Position numbers and translations under genes: made by a program | Source of the DNA: Rothia dentocariosa ATCC 17931 | GTDB lineage: Bacteria; Actinomycetota; Actinomycetes; Actinomycetales; Micrococcaceae | Length of the DNA stretch: 64,000 bases | Assembly (NCBI RefSeq): GCF_000164695.2 | Contig: NC_014643.1 | Span: 2,418,001-2,482,000, forward strand | Direction: 5' to 3' | Shown: one piece after another, positions 19,901 to 28,049 of the stretch | Layout: every line of letters begins with the position of its first letter | How positions within the stretch are numbered: position 1 is the stretch's first letter | Notes under the pieces: generated by a model | Databases searched by the model: none | What the model saw: the letters and a program-made list of their open reading frames with translations, nothing else | Told to the model about the DNA's origin: nothing

Positions 19901-21176
19901 CCACAGAAATTGTGTGACCGCGCCCGGGTATGCCTCGCAGGGTAATGGTCATATCCGCAACTGGCCCCGCAGATATGTTATGAATATATCCCACAGAAGC
20001 AGGCGCGTTTTCGGTAGGTGCGCCTAGCGGTAAAGCGGCATCAAACGGTATAACATTGATCTGGGCGCCAAAGAGGCGGCTGTCATTGGACTGCGCTAAA
20101 CGTTCTAGGTCTTCTTGTCGAGCAAGCGGATGTGAGGCGTTTCGTGCATACTGGTTCTTTACGCTATCGAGTGCCTGTGCAATACTTCCCATACCTGAAA
20201 CCTGTACAGGAAGCACGTTCACGGCGGTGGTTCCAGTCTGAGCGCTGGTCTTGCCGAGAGCACGGGTTTCTGCGGGAACCTGAGCCCCAAATATACGGTT
20301 CATCTGGGGTACACCAAAAGCAGCGCTTCTATGCACACCAATACGGGCCAGATAAGACCCTACGGCACCGGTTACAGTAACGGGCCAGGAGGTTCCGTAC
20401 ATTTTGCCAATTTCCAGCATATCTCGCTGTAATTTATCAGGCAGGGTCAGTACCTCACGCAAGGCCTGTGGTGCCGGTGATGCACTTCGTGCTGCCAGCG
20501 ATGTATCGGGTTGGCTAAGTACTTCCACTTGCTCAGAAGTCCACAAGGCCAGGTCCTCTTCTCGGGCATGTTCGGCAGCGTGATCAGCCCGAAGAAGCTC
20601 CATTAGAGAGGCGCGTTTAACAGTAGGCAGAGGTTTTCCAGCGCTCAATGCACGATAGATAGCTGCTACGCGAGATAGACCGTTAAACGCCGCAAAACCG
20701 TCTGCCACCACATGGCTAAAGCTGTGGTAAACCCAGAGTTTACCCCCGTAGTATGTGACAGCGGAGCGTACCGTAACACCCGCATCGGTCCTCAATGGTT
20801 CGCTGATCAGCTCGGATGCCCAGCCACGCACCGCTGCCGGAACAGGATTCTGTTCTTCCGTTTCTTCCTGAATCTGGAGGGAAATTACCGGAAGTACCTC
20901 AAGATTAGTCAAAAACTCATCAAGTGGTATGACTCGTTGCTCAGGGCGTCCAGTCTGCACGCGCGTCTGCACCCGGAAACCTTCATTTTCACGATAGAGC
21001 TGAATAAATGCCTCACGCAGGTAATCAAGATTCGTCTCGGGCGGGCACTCCATGATCTCTGCCGTGTTATAGCAGGGATTTTTGGGATCGATAATAGCGG
21101 CAAGATAAATACCTTGAGCGCTTTTGGTCAGGGGAATCCAGTCATGTTTGGACCCACTATGCTCGGTGATGCTCAT
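16944..21176 (-). CDS. entF: EntF-like nonribosomal peptide synthetase (C-A-PCP-TE)
   Basis: A 1410-residue synthetase expected to join dihydroxybenzoyl groups to serine and release a cyclic tri-ester of the enterobactin type. Domains in order: condensation (SHVVADG near residue 155, with the catalytic second His kept and the first His replaced by Ser), adenylation (LFTSGSTGRPKGV near 675; FDVHVWELYWPLQEGA; LYGPTEAAVDVTFWD), peptidyl carrier (AAGGNSLAALSVI near 1098) and thioesterase (GWSVGG near 1242). Visible specificity positions DV-W, H and VD agree with the serine code of EntF. It follows the aryl carrier gene by about 80 bases. No MbtH gene is nearby. Serine specificity is inferred. Confidence 0.9.
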   Translation of the reverse strand: MSITEHSGSKHDWIPLTKSAQGIYLAAIIDPKNPCYNTAEIMECPPETNLDYLREAFIQLYRENEGFRVQTRVQTGRPEQRVIPLDEFLTNLEVLPVISLQIQEETEEQNPVPAAVRGWASELISEPLRTDAGVTVRSAVTYYGGKLWVYHSFSHVVADGFAAFNGLSRVAAIYRALSAGKPLPTVKRASLMELLRADHAAEHAREEDLALWTSEQVEVLSQPDTSLAARSASPAPQALREVLTLPDKLQRDMLEIGKMYGTSWPVTVTGAVGSYLARIGVHRSAAFGVPQMNRIFGAQVPAETRALGKTSAQTGTTAVNVLPVQVSGMGSIAQALDSVKNQYARNASHPLARQEDLERLAQSNDSRLFGAQINVIPFDAALPLGAPTENAPASVGYIHNISAGPVADMTITLRGIPGRGHTISVELDANPNLYTREHVEFHARHLQNWLESWAQAALEERSMDTLTTALPHEVELLESFNATAHPIEYKTLLQRFQDALTRYPNEPALYACAPDEDGTLSPQSPQAYEFSQVLTYHELDARARALAKAMLEAGVCPGTAVGLRFHRGLEQYIALYAALYAGFVYVPILPDLPAERVSSMMEDAQCSALVYGSGLSPIAEAELKPANTQSLCGLQQLEFTSLTDPVGEPLNLVDVPEAKTFPGIGTALDDTAYILFTSGSTGRPKGVAISHRSIDNRLRWQQSQIPVGASTQDRAGDRILHKTPISFDVHVWELYWPLQEGAAVVIAAPDGHRDPAYLARVIAEQNVTCLHFVPTMLTAFLEAPSAKRTLAEAGFGSGEQQRHVRYLICSGEALQKDQILSAHNIMGVYPLNLYGPTEAAVDVTFWDSSQNPECSTVPIGQPVWNTQTRILDQALQPIPPGFVGELYLSGAQLAAGYQNNPEATAQAFILDNATGERLYRTGDLAEWNLTATNQEPGTLAKNPRGVILYRGRTDHQVKLHGQRLELGDIETTLSHVEGVHSAVVLLYTKTPEPALTAFLEIGDVSETERNRIVAQARQHCENTLPDYMVPRLWHTTAQFPVSPSGKTDRKNLAQIEFTFDTNTADGPHGLLEQQISEIIAGVLGRSQFGVTEDFLAAGGNSLAALSVIAKIEENLGKMLSIGALFANPTVKGIAAALNEDSPDIEFAPVLPLREADSTDSATSKNTVPLFILPPAGGLGWCYAAYLPHIPGHPSVYALQHEAFTNPNAGYAQSLRELAEGYLARIRETLEERQLPSQFSLMGWSVGGTAAVEVAALAETAGYDVQQVTLLDAYPVEQWQGIPEPDEQESFRALLRMGGLPEVSAQTVLDLPQTLERLRDAGSAMGYLPEDKLEVCLESMRASAALMRGSNHLNFGGKVVLIGVSHDDQPYLDAHGWELHVGSFRTVTLKNGTHPDLVNPERIPEIIAEAF

Positions 21177-21256
21177 AGTCCGGTCTATTCTTTCAGGCGG
21201 TGTCGTGTGTTGGTTGGGTGAGTATCGGCCTTATACAGGTACCGATTTCGTCAAAG

Positions 21257-21484
21257 TTAGCTGATGCGAGTGAGCAAAAATTCGACGGTCGGGTTTTCTA
21301 CCAGTTCAGTGAATTCGATAGTAATCCCCTTGCCCGCGAGGTCATCGAGCAGGGCAAAAGCGCCCATTGAGTCCATCCCCAGAGAAAAAAGGTCGGTCGT
21401 AGACTCGGAAAATGCGGTATCCAGCGAATCTGCCTCGTGGATGTACTGAGCAAGCAGGGGGCGAAGAGTAGTCTCTGCGGACAT
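21257..21484 (-). CDS. freestanding aryl carrier protein
   Basis: A 75-residue carrier protein. The ATG at 21484 has AGAGAGGAA before it; two earlier ATG codons in frame (21505, 21502) lie upstream of that site. The sequence contains the phosphopantetheine site LGMDSMG followed by helix II and a FTELVENPTVEFLL tail, the pattern of the C-terminal ArCP domain of EntB. In E. coli that domain is fused to isochorismatase; here it stands alone. It should hold dihydroxybenzoate loaded by the DHB-AMP ligase (21761-23476) and present it to the NRPS downstream. Confidence 0.88.
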   Translation of the reverse strand: MSAETTLRPLLAQYIHEADSLDTAFSESTTDLFSLGMDSMGAFALLDDLAGKGITIEFTELVENPTVEFLLTRIS

Positions 21485-21540
21485 TATGTTCCTCTCTGGC
21501 ATCATGTCTTATGTATGCCAAAATTTATATACACATAAAT

Positions 21541-21561
21541 TGTAGATGAGGTTCCCCTACA
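21541..21561. promoter_or_regulatory. possible operator, TGTAG-N11-CTACA
   Basis: TGTAG and CTACA form a dyad spanning 21 bases about 57 bases upstream of the aryl carrier start. It lies close to a second dyad, consistent with a regulated promoter. The binding protein is unknown. Confidence 0.3.
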
Positions 21562-21569
21562 TGAAAACT

Positions 21570-21585
21570 ATGTAAACCTTTACAT
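21570..21585. promoter_or_regulatory. perfect palindrome ATGTAAA-CC-TTTACAT
   Basis: Perfect 7-base arms with a 2-base centre, about 85 bases upstream of the aryl carrier gene and within the only promoter region for the carrier and NRPS genes. It does not match the IdeR/DtxR consensus and may bind another regulator. Confidence 0.45.
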
Positions 21586-21673
21586 CACCGTCATATAGCG
21601 GGTGTTGACCACCTATACGTGACTATTATTCTCTGCGCATGCCTCACAGAGCACCTGCTTTTGAGTTAAACTT

Positions 21674-21705
21674 CCGGGGTAAGAACCTCAAGATTCTTAC
21701 CCCGG
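21674..21705 (-). terminator. hairpin after the DHB-AMP ligase
   Basis: CCGGGGTAAGAA and TTCTTACCCCGG form a perfect 12-base stem around 8 bases, 56 bases beyond the ligase stop. It separates the importer-ligase unit from the carrier-NRPS unit. Confidence 0.75.
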
Positions 21706-21760
21706 TATTATGGTATCCGCACGCTTATTTAGCCCGCGCTAATGCTTAGCTTAGTTGCTC

Positions 21761-23476
21761 TTACTCCTGAGCCAGCATCTCAACTAGTTTAATGCGAAGT
21801 TCACGGCGTGAGATCTTACCCACGTTTGTGGTTGGCAGAGAGCTCAATACCTGTACACGTTCGGGGATCTTAAAATCAGCCAGCTTCTTTTCAGTGAAAT
21901 ACTCGTACATGGTACGGCGCGGATTCTCACCGAGCGATTTCCCAGCCTGAAGTACGACTATCAAGCAGACGCGCTCACCCACAGTTTCATCGGGCAGACC
22001 AAGGGCTACTGCATCCAAAATATCCGGATGCTCTAACGCCAACTCCTCAATTTCATCCACCGAGATCTTCTCACCGTTACGGTTAATCTGATCTTTAGCG
22101 CGTCCAGTAACTTCAAGATACTTTCCCGCGACTATACGCACGATATCGCCCGTGCGGTAGAAACCGTCTTCAGTAAAGCTGAGCTGATTAGCGTTTTCTT
22201 CGCGATAATACCCGCGAATCGTGTAGGGTCCGCGCGTGAGGAGGTGACCGCTCTGCCCTGGCTCGACCGGGTTATCCTGTTCATCCACCACGCGGATTTC
22301 ATCAGCCGAGCTGATAGGGTATCCCTGAGTATTCATGCGTATATAGGGTTCATCACGCAGACGAGTGTAATTCACCAACCCTTCCGCCATACCGAAGACC
22401 TGTTGTATGCTCACACCCAGGGTTGTTTCGAGCTCCCCCGCCACCGTCGGAGCAAGTTTCGATCCGCCCACCTGAAGCACGCGGAGCGAAGGCAGCTGCA
22501 CGTCACGTTTCTTTACAGACGCCAGCCAGGCCTGCGCCAAGGGCGGTACGAGTGAGGTGAAGGTAACGCCTTCCATCTGAATCAGGTTAAGCGCCGTCTG
22601 AGGGCTAGGATCAGCAGCAAATACGAGCTTACCTTGCACACACATTACGCCCAGGATTCCGGGCGAACTCATCGTGAAATTATGTGCCGCAGGAAGCACC
22701 ACCAACATGGTTGTGTTGTTATTCAGGTTGCAGATATCGGCGGAACCACGCACCGAGTACAAGTAGGCTGCGTGGGTGCGCGGAATTAGCTTTGACATAC
22801 CGGTTGTACCGCCGGAAAGCTGCAAAAATGCGATCTGCTCGCTTGCCAGAGTATTTTGGGTATTCTGCACAACACCGGGATGGAACGGTTCAGCCAGCTC
22901 AGCCTCGCTCAACGGGGTTACCGGGAGCGCAGCATCAAGGGCAATAGGCGGTTCTAGACCATCAGCACGCATCGTCTGTGCCACATCGTCGGCGAGCGCT
23001 GCAAAATCTGCCCCCGGAGTTTTCGAGGAAAATATATGCGCAGCGGCATCAGTGCGGGTTGCAAAATGGACAAGCTCACTCGTGCGGTGCTGTGGCAGAC
23101 AAAAGACCGGTAAGGCTCCTGCCCAAAAAATACCCATAAGATATATCAGGTATTCGGCGATATTTCCTAACTGTAAAAGCACACGATCGCCGGGTTGCAC
23201 CCCGGCATTCTCTAGGCGACGTGCTGCGGCACGAGCAGCCGCCTCCAGCTCTCCATAGCTCAGTCGAATCTGCTGCGGTTTGCCCTCTGCGTCGCTCTGT
23301 GCATGCGAAAATGCCACTAACGCCGGAAAATGTGGTTTAGCACGGCAGGCATCAAGCAGAAACTCGGGTATGGTCTGATCGATCCAGTACCCTTCTTCAC
23401 GGTAACGCCGTGCGAAATCCTCAGGAATCAGTGGGGTTTCGAGCAGTTCGGAGCGTTCCACAATCTGTTCGGTCAT
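21761..23476 (-). CDS. entE: 2,3-dihydroxybenzoate-AMP ligase (EntE/DhbE-like)
   Basis: A 571-residue standalone adenylation enzyme that activates 2,3-dihydroxybenzoate with ATP and loads it onto the aryl carrier protein. The opening RYREEGYWIDQTIPEF is typical of EntE/DhbE. Core motifs are LSGGTTGMSKLIPRTH, the aryl-acid pocket PAAHNFTMSSPG with the Asn that contacts DHB hydroxyls in this family, GMAEGLVNYTR, YRTGDIVR and the catalytic Lys region near TTNVGKISRREL. It starts 27 bases after the esterase gene and is the last gene of the fecC-fecD-fecE-fes-entE unit. The related salicylate ligases are the main alternative. Confidence 0.93.
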   Translation of the reverse strand: MTEQIVERSELLETPLIPEDFARRYREEGYWIDQTIPEFLLDACRAKPHFPALVAFSHAQSDAEGKPQQIRLSYGELEAAARAAARRLENAGVQPGDRVLLQLGNIAEYLIYLMGIFWAGALPVFCLPQHRTSELVHFATRTDAAAHIFSSKTPGADFAALADDVAQTMRADGLEPPIALDAALPVTPLSEAELAEPFHPGVVQNTQNTLASEQIAFLQLSGGTTGMSKLIPRTHAAYLYSVRGSADICNLNNNTTMLVVLPAAHNFTMSSPGILGVMCVQGKLVFAADPSPQTALNLIQMEGVTFTSLVPPLAQAWLASVKKRDVQLPSLRVLQVGGSKLAPTVAGELETTLGVSIQQVFGMAEGLVNYTRLRDEPYIRMNTQGYPISSADEIRVVDEQDNPVEPGQSGHLLTRGPYTIRGYYREENANQLSFTEDGFYRTGDIVRIVAGKYLEVTGRAKDQINRNGEKISVDEIEELALEHPDILDAVALGLPDETVGERVCLIVVLQAGKSLGENPRRTMYEYFTEKKLADFKIPERVQVLSSLPTTNVGKISRRELRIKLVEMLAQE

Positions 23477-23503
23477 ATTTATGTCTTTCTCGGCTATAAG
23501 ATT

Positions 23504-24808
23504 TTAGGGGTTGGGCATAAGAATGCGATTCAGCGCGGGTATGATAGCTCCACGCCAGCAGGCGTAGTCGTGGCCGCCGTTGAATACAGTGTAGTTCAGG
23601 TGTGTGTCCACGGATTCGAGTTCCTGAATAAAACGCTGATGTGGCGGCAGCAGAATCCATTCCTGCTCACCTACCTCGATCTCAAGGTGAAGGTGGGACA
23701 GACGGTGCAGTTCATTGGCTTTACGCAGCTGTGAGAGTTTATCGAAAACCTGAGGCTGCCACAGCGAAGACGATTGAGCGATTGCCGCTCCGAAAGACTC
23801 TGGGCGCGAGAAAACCGCCAGCAGAGAAGACAGCCCGCCTAAGGATTGTCCGTTGATGATGATATCCTGTGGCTCTGGCCGCAGCCCGTGATGACGCTTC
23901 AAATGAGGGAGCGCTTCTTCCACAATATAGTCGGCTATAGGGCTGTCTCCGTTAAGCTCTTGCCAGCGGCGTTCTCGGCCGCCCGAGTGCAGAAAGAAGA
24001 CATTCATATCTGGAATACGCCCGGCGGCACAGGCTCGGTTGAGCATATGCTCCATACCGTGCCCGTACCAGACTTCACCGTCGAAGAGGATAAAGAGCGG
24101 AGAATCAGGATGTGGGTTTCCTACTCGTCCCAACAAATATTCATGCCCGTCCGCAGTAGTCATCCAGTGCGGTTCAGGAAGGCTGTCGAGTTCCTGCTGG
24201 GTGAGCAGAAACTCATGAACCGGCGCATCGGCAAGCTCAACCACGCCCATACAACGGCCAATACGGTTGCAGACGGTCTTCGGGTTAAGCGGGTCGCCTT
24301 CACCAGAATCGAGAGCGGTGCGCAGTGTCACCTGATCGTCCTCCCCCAGCCAGATCGGGCGTTCCCCTGGCGGTGTGGGAATAAAGTTATAGGAAGCCCG
24401 CCAGTCGGTGCGCATCTGGAAGCTCAGCTCCCACCAATCGGTGCCTGGAATACGTTCCATCAGAGACAACGGCAGGTTTTTCTCATCTGTCAGTCTATTG
24501 ACAAAAATGAGAACCTGCTCTGCCGTGGCATGCCGATACAGGAATGTGACAATGCGTTCGTTCTCATTCGCTGTTCCGTCGTCATAGTAAGCCTGCTCTA
24601 TAAGTGGAGTCCCATCCGCTACGATCTCTGTGATGCGGGCGTTAAGTTCTTGCGCGTCCACGGCTTCGTTTACTATGCGCGTCATCAGCGGGCTGGGTAC
24701 GCGCGGGGCAGGTGTTGGGCGCGGGGTTTTAGGCGGCATAGGACGCGCCATGATCTTTGACTTGAGATTCTGTGTGGTTTTATGTGGAAGGGTCTCAAAA
24801 TCACCCAT
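23504..24808 (-). CDS. fes: enterochelin esterase-like protein (Fes)
   Basis: A serine hydrolase of 434 residues expected to cut ferric enterobactin inside the cell so iron can be released. The ATG at 24808 is chosen because AAGGAG lies six bases upstream; the open frame begins at 24844 inside the preceding gene. An N-terminal Pro-rich stretch is followed by the Fes N-terminal domain (DWWELSFQM, WLGEDDQ) and the esterase domain with the nucleophile in NGQSLGGLSSL and a terminal GGHDYACWR carrying the catalytic His. No signal peptide is present, in line with cytoplasmic action. It lies between the importer ATPase and the DHB ligase. Confidence 0.92.
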   Translation of the reverse strand: MGDFETLPHKTTQNLKSKIMARPMPPKTPRPTPAPRVPSPLMTRIVNEAVDAQELNARITEIVADGTPLIEQAYYDDGTANENERIVTFLYRHATAEQVLIFVNRLTDEKNLPLSLMERIPGTDWWELSFQMRTDWRASYNFIPTPPGERPIWLGEDDQVTLRTALDSGEGDPLNPKTVCNRIGRCMGVVELADAPVHEFLLTQQELDSLPEPHWMTTADGHEYLLGRVGNPHPDSPLFILFDGEVWYGHGMEHMLNRACAAGRIPDMNVFFLHSGGRERRWQELNGDSPIADYIVEEALPHLKRHHGLRPEPQDIIINGQSLGGLSSLLAVFSRPESFGAAIAQSSSLWQPQVFDKLSQLRKANELHRLSHLHLEIEVGEQEWILLPPHQRFIQELESVDTHLNYTVFNGGHDYACWRGAIIPALNRILMPNP

Positions 24809-24818
24809 AAAAGGCTCC

Positions 24819-25670
24819 TTAGTGACCTTCGCGGGCGGCGGCAATTGCGTCCGCGGCAGTAGTAATCTCTTGGTGAGCTGCCGGAACTACCAGTGGTGTT
24901 CCGGTACAGGGGTCATCGCATATAACAGATTCTAGGTCGAAAACTTCCTGAATTAGCTCGGCAGTGACAATTTCCTGAGGATCACCCTGAGCGATAATCC
25001 TACCTTCCTTCATGAGCACCGCATGAGTGGCGTATCGGAAAGCTAGGTTCAGATCGTGTAGCACAACCGCAACGGTATGCCCCTCAGAGTGGAGCTTCTT
25101 GGTAAGGTTTAGCACCTCAATCTGGTGGGTAATATCCAGGTAGGTGGTTGGCTCGTCCAACAGAATCAAAGGCGTCTGCTGGGCAAGGGTCATGGCAATC
25201 CACACGCGCTGACGCTGACCGCCGGAAAGCGCCTCAATAGGACGTTCGGCCAGTTCCAACACGTTCGCGGCTTCCATAGCCTCAACGCAGGCCGCCTCAT
25301 CTTTCTCAGACCAGGAACGCAGAAGGGATTGATGCGGGTACCGGCCGCGTGCCACAACATCCGCCACGGTCAACCCGGTGGGTGCCTCCGGCGTTTGAGG
25401 AAGCATGGCGAGAATCTGCGCGATGGAGCGGGATTTCATCTTTGAAAGCGGCAGACCATCAAGAAAGACCTTTCCGCCTTTGAGAGGATTCACACGCGCC
25501 AGAGCTTTGAGTAAGGTAGATTTACCGCAGGCGTTAGGACCCAAAATAACGGTAAGCTCACCCTCAAGCACCTTGAAGTCTATACCGCTGAGCACTGTGT
25601 GGTCGCCATAGGCTACGACCATGTCTTCGCCTGCGAGTCGGCTTTCGCTAATCTCTGCACAAGCCTTCAC
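24819..25670 (-). CDS. iron-siderophore ABC transporter ATPase (FecE/FepC family)
   Basis: ATPase of 283 residues that powers import of the ferric siderophore. It has Walker A LGPNACGKSTLL, the Q-loop LPQTPEAP, the signature LSGGQRQRVWIA, Walker B LILLDEPTTYLD and the switch His in VVLHDLNLAFRYA. The GTG start overlaps the stop of the permease gene by one base (TAGTG), indicating translational coupling. The C-terminal part is about 20 residues longer than usual and Ala-rich. The substrate is inferred from the siderophore genes around it. Confidence 0.95.
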   Translation of the reverse strand: MKACAEISESRLAGEDMVVAYGDHTVLSGIDFKVLEGELTVILGPNACGKSTLLKALARVNPLKGGKVFLDGLPLSKMKSRSIAQILAMLPQTPEAPTGLTVADVVARGRYPHQSLLRSWSEKDEAACVEAMEAANVLELAERPIEALSGGQRQRVWIAMTLAQQTPLILLDEPTTYLDITHQIEVLNLTKKLHSEGHTVAVVLHDLNLAFRYATHAVLMKEGRIIAQGDPQEIVTAELIQEVFDLESVICDDPCTGTPLVVPAAHQEITTAADAIAAAREGH

Positions 25671-26785
25671 TAGCTCTTCTTCCTTTCAAGGTAAATCAGG
25701 TAAATCAGATATAAACCGCCCAGGGCGCCGGTAACCACACCGACCTGTAGGGTACGGCCGGGAATTGCAAACCTTCCAATAAGGTCTGAAGCCAGCACCA
25801 TCAACGCACCCATGAGGGCAGATCCGAAAAGGGTAACGCCGCCGCTTCGCCCCAGAGTTTTCACGATATGCGGGGCAGCAAGTGCCACGAATGCTATGGG
25901 ACCGGTAGTCGCGGTGGCTAGGGATACGAGAAGCACGCCGAGGAAGAGCGCACACACCCGATAAGCGTTGACATTCACGCCTAGTCCTGACGCCACGCTA
26001 TCGCCAAACCGAATGGCCCCGAGAGGGCGTACCAGGGCGAGAAGCGCGGGAACTGTGACGATCAGAAAAATCATCAGTGTAATCGTACGCGGCCACGACA
26101 TATCATCGAGAGAACCAGCGAGCCAGGATGCCGCCGTCTGCGCCTGAGTCAGTGATGCCCGAACTACTAACAGTGAGTTGAACGCCGCAAGAGTCGATCC
26201 TACACCAATACCCACAAGCACTAGGCGGAATCCGCGTAAACCTGTATGTCGAGTCAGTAACCACACCGTAATGGATGTTGCGATACCGCCAATGAGGGCA
26301 CCGATAGCAACTTCTACTGGACCAGAGTCGAAGACGATAATCTGCAGGAGTGCACCAGTTGCAGCACCGTGTGTAAAGCCGATAATATCCGGTGAGCCCA
26401 GCGGGTTACCCGAGATTACCTGGAACAGCGCCCCTGAAAGCCCTAAAGCTGCGCCCACAAGCAGAGCTGCCACGATGCGCGCTTCACGCTTCTGTACTAA
26501 GACCACTGTGATGCGTTTACCCCGCCCAACGAGGGCATTAATGACGTCCATCGTCGTCACTTTGTATTCGCCCTGTTGCAGCCCCCACAGGCTAAGTGCC
26601 ACGATGAGAGCGATCAGCACAATGTACAGCGTCAAAACCCGCCAGGGAACCTGCGCCTGAATGAGTCCGCGTGAGTTAAGAACAAGCCTGCCAGCCAAGT
26701 CGTGACCGCGCCGTGCACCTCGAGGGCGCGAAGATTCCTGTTTCTGAGTCTTGAGGTTCGTCGCCTTAGTCTGTGTATCTGTCAT
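25670..26785 (-). CDS. iron-siderophore ABC transporter permease (FecD/FepG family)
   Basis: A 371-residue FecCD-family permease with about nine to ten membrane segments after a charged N-terminal tail of roughly 45 residues (many Lys, Arg and Gln). Typical family blocks are LGLSGALFQVISGNPLGSPD, GFTHGAA and the coupling region TGPIAFVALAAPHIVK. Start and stop codons overlap the neighbouring genes by single bases on both sides, so it is translated as part of one unit with the FecC-like and FecE-like partners. Confidence 0.95.
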   Translation of the reverse strand: MTDTQTKATNLKTQKQESSRPRGARRGHDLAGRLVLNSRGLIQAQVPWRVLTLYIVLIALIVALSLWGLQQGEYKVTTMDVINALVGRGKRITVVLVQKREARIVAALLVGAALGLSGALFQVISGNPLGSPDIIGFTHGAATGALLQIIVFDSGPVEVAIGALIGGIATSITVWLLTRHTGLRGFRLVLVGIGVGSTLAAFNSLLVVRASLTQAQTAASWLAGSLDDMSWPRTITLMIFLIVTVPALLALVRPLGAIRFGDSVASGLGVNVNAYRVCALFLGVLLVSLATATTGPIAFVALAAPHIVKTLGRSGGVTLFGSALMGALMVLASDLIGRFAIPGRTLQVGVVTGALGGLYLIYLIYLERKKS

Positions 26786-27846
26786 CAGAGAGCCTCCACC
26801 TTACGACGAGTCATCAGGAATAGGAAGAGGGGTGCCCCTGCAAGGGTAGCGATAATTCCTACCTGAGTTTCCTGCGGGTGCTCCGGGGTCGCCATAATAA
26901 CACGGGCTAAGACATCGGACATGAGCAGCCAGACAGGACCTAGAAGCGCAGAGCCGTAGTTAACCCAGCGTACGTCATTACCCATAATGGCACGCACGAC
27001 GAAGGGAACCGCTAAACCGACAAATGAGATCGGCCCGATAGCAGCGGTTGCCGCACCTGCAAGAAGCGTTACGGCAAGAAGTGTGAGGTTTTGGGTCCGA
27101 TATACCCGTACGCCTAGGGATATAGCGGCTTCTTCACCCATACTTAGCGCGTTGATCGAGGGTGCTACAAAAAACGCTAAAAGGAGACCCACGAAGATCA
27201 CGGGGGCAATAGCCTGTGCGACTGATATATCACGCCCTTCTAAAGACCCGGTAACCCACACACGAAATTCGTCAAAAGCATCTTGGTTCGAGAGCATAAG
27301 TCCCTGTGCTACAGCAGCAAGGGCGGCAGAGATAGCCACACCGGCGAGAGCTAATTTAACAATTGAGCCGTCTCGACCACGCCCGAGGGTATAGACGACA
27401 GTAGCGGCTATAGCGCCCCCAACAGCAGCGGCAATCATATACTGCCAGATGCCGAGAACACCAAAAAGTACAACAGTGAGGATGACTGCAACGGCGGCAC
27501 CGGCGTTGACACCCATCAGACCAGGTTCGGCGAGTGGGTTACGGGTGAGTGACTGCATGAGTGATCCGGCAACTGCGAGGGCCGCCCCGCAGGCTATCCC
27601 GATGAGTGTCCGCGGAATGCGCTGCTCAAAGATAATGGCATGACTTTCGGGGGTTGATTGCCCCGCTAAGGTTTCTACGATGCTGTCGGGGGAGAGTGAT
27701 TTTAGCCCAATAGTTAGCGAGGCAAGAATACTCACGCCGAGCAGAACCGCGAAAATAATAAGCCAGGTTATTCGTCGGCCGTTTTTTTCGTTGCGCCCAC
27801 TTTTCATGGTTCGTGAGGCTCCTGTGCGTTCCAAGGTTACGCTCAA
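26785..27846 (-). CDS. iron-siderophore ABC transporter permease (FecC/FepD family)
   Basis: A 353-residue permease partner of the FecD-like protein. The TTG start has a perfect AAAGGAG five bases upstream, which supports it over later codons. Family blocks include AVAGSLMQSLTRNPLAEPGL, GVNAGAA and TAAIGPISFVGLAVPF. It is the first gene of the importer-esterase-ligase unit, and a gap of 203 bases separates it from the surface-protein gene upstream. With the lipoprotein at 31694-32767 these genes make a complete importer. Confidence 0.95.
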   Translation of the reverse strand: MSVTLERTGASRTMKSGRNEKNGRRITWLIIFAVLLGVSILASLTIGLKSLSPDSIVETLAGQSTPESHAIIFEQRIPRTLIGIACGAALAVAGSLMQSLTRNPLAEPGLMGVNAGAAVAVILTVVLFGVLGIWQYMIAAAVGGAIAATVVYTLGRGRDGSIVKLALAGVAISAALAAVAQGLMLSNQDAFDEFRVWVTGSLEGRDISVAQAIAPVIFVGLLLAFFVAPSINALSMGEEAAISLGVRVYRTQNLTLLAVTLLAGAATAAIGPISFVGLAVPFVVRAIMGNDVRWVNYGSALLGPVWLLMSDVLARVIMATPEHPQETQVGIIATLAGAPLFLFLMTRRKVEAL

Positions 27847-28049
27847 CGAGACTCCTTTATTATGTGTGGTCTAAGATACAGTGCTATCAACAACGCTACC
27901 GTAAAGGTAGCTAAGACCGCCTTATCTCGATACCGTGTCTTGATCCCTATGGCGTTAGGGTACCTTTGGTTCTTCTCCTGAGCAAGAGTGCCAAACGCGC
28001 GTCGCAAAGGAGCGTTATCTCCCCTGCGGCGCGCGCTTATCACCATTGT

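Noticed and set aside
27960..27985. IdeR-like box upstream of the FecC-like gene (AGGT then CTAAC)
   Set aside because: The two halves are one base too close for the 19-base consensus and the flanks do not match.
27843..28046. Open frame of 67 codons on the minus strand filling the gap before the FecC-like gene, with one hydrophobic segment
   Set aside because: No Shine-Dalgarno, no recognisable family, and a strongly basic composition. Its stop overlap with the fecC start is probably chance, although a coupled leader peptide is not excluded.
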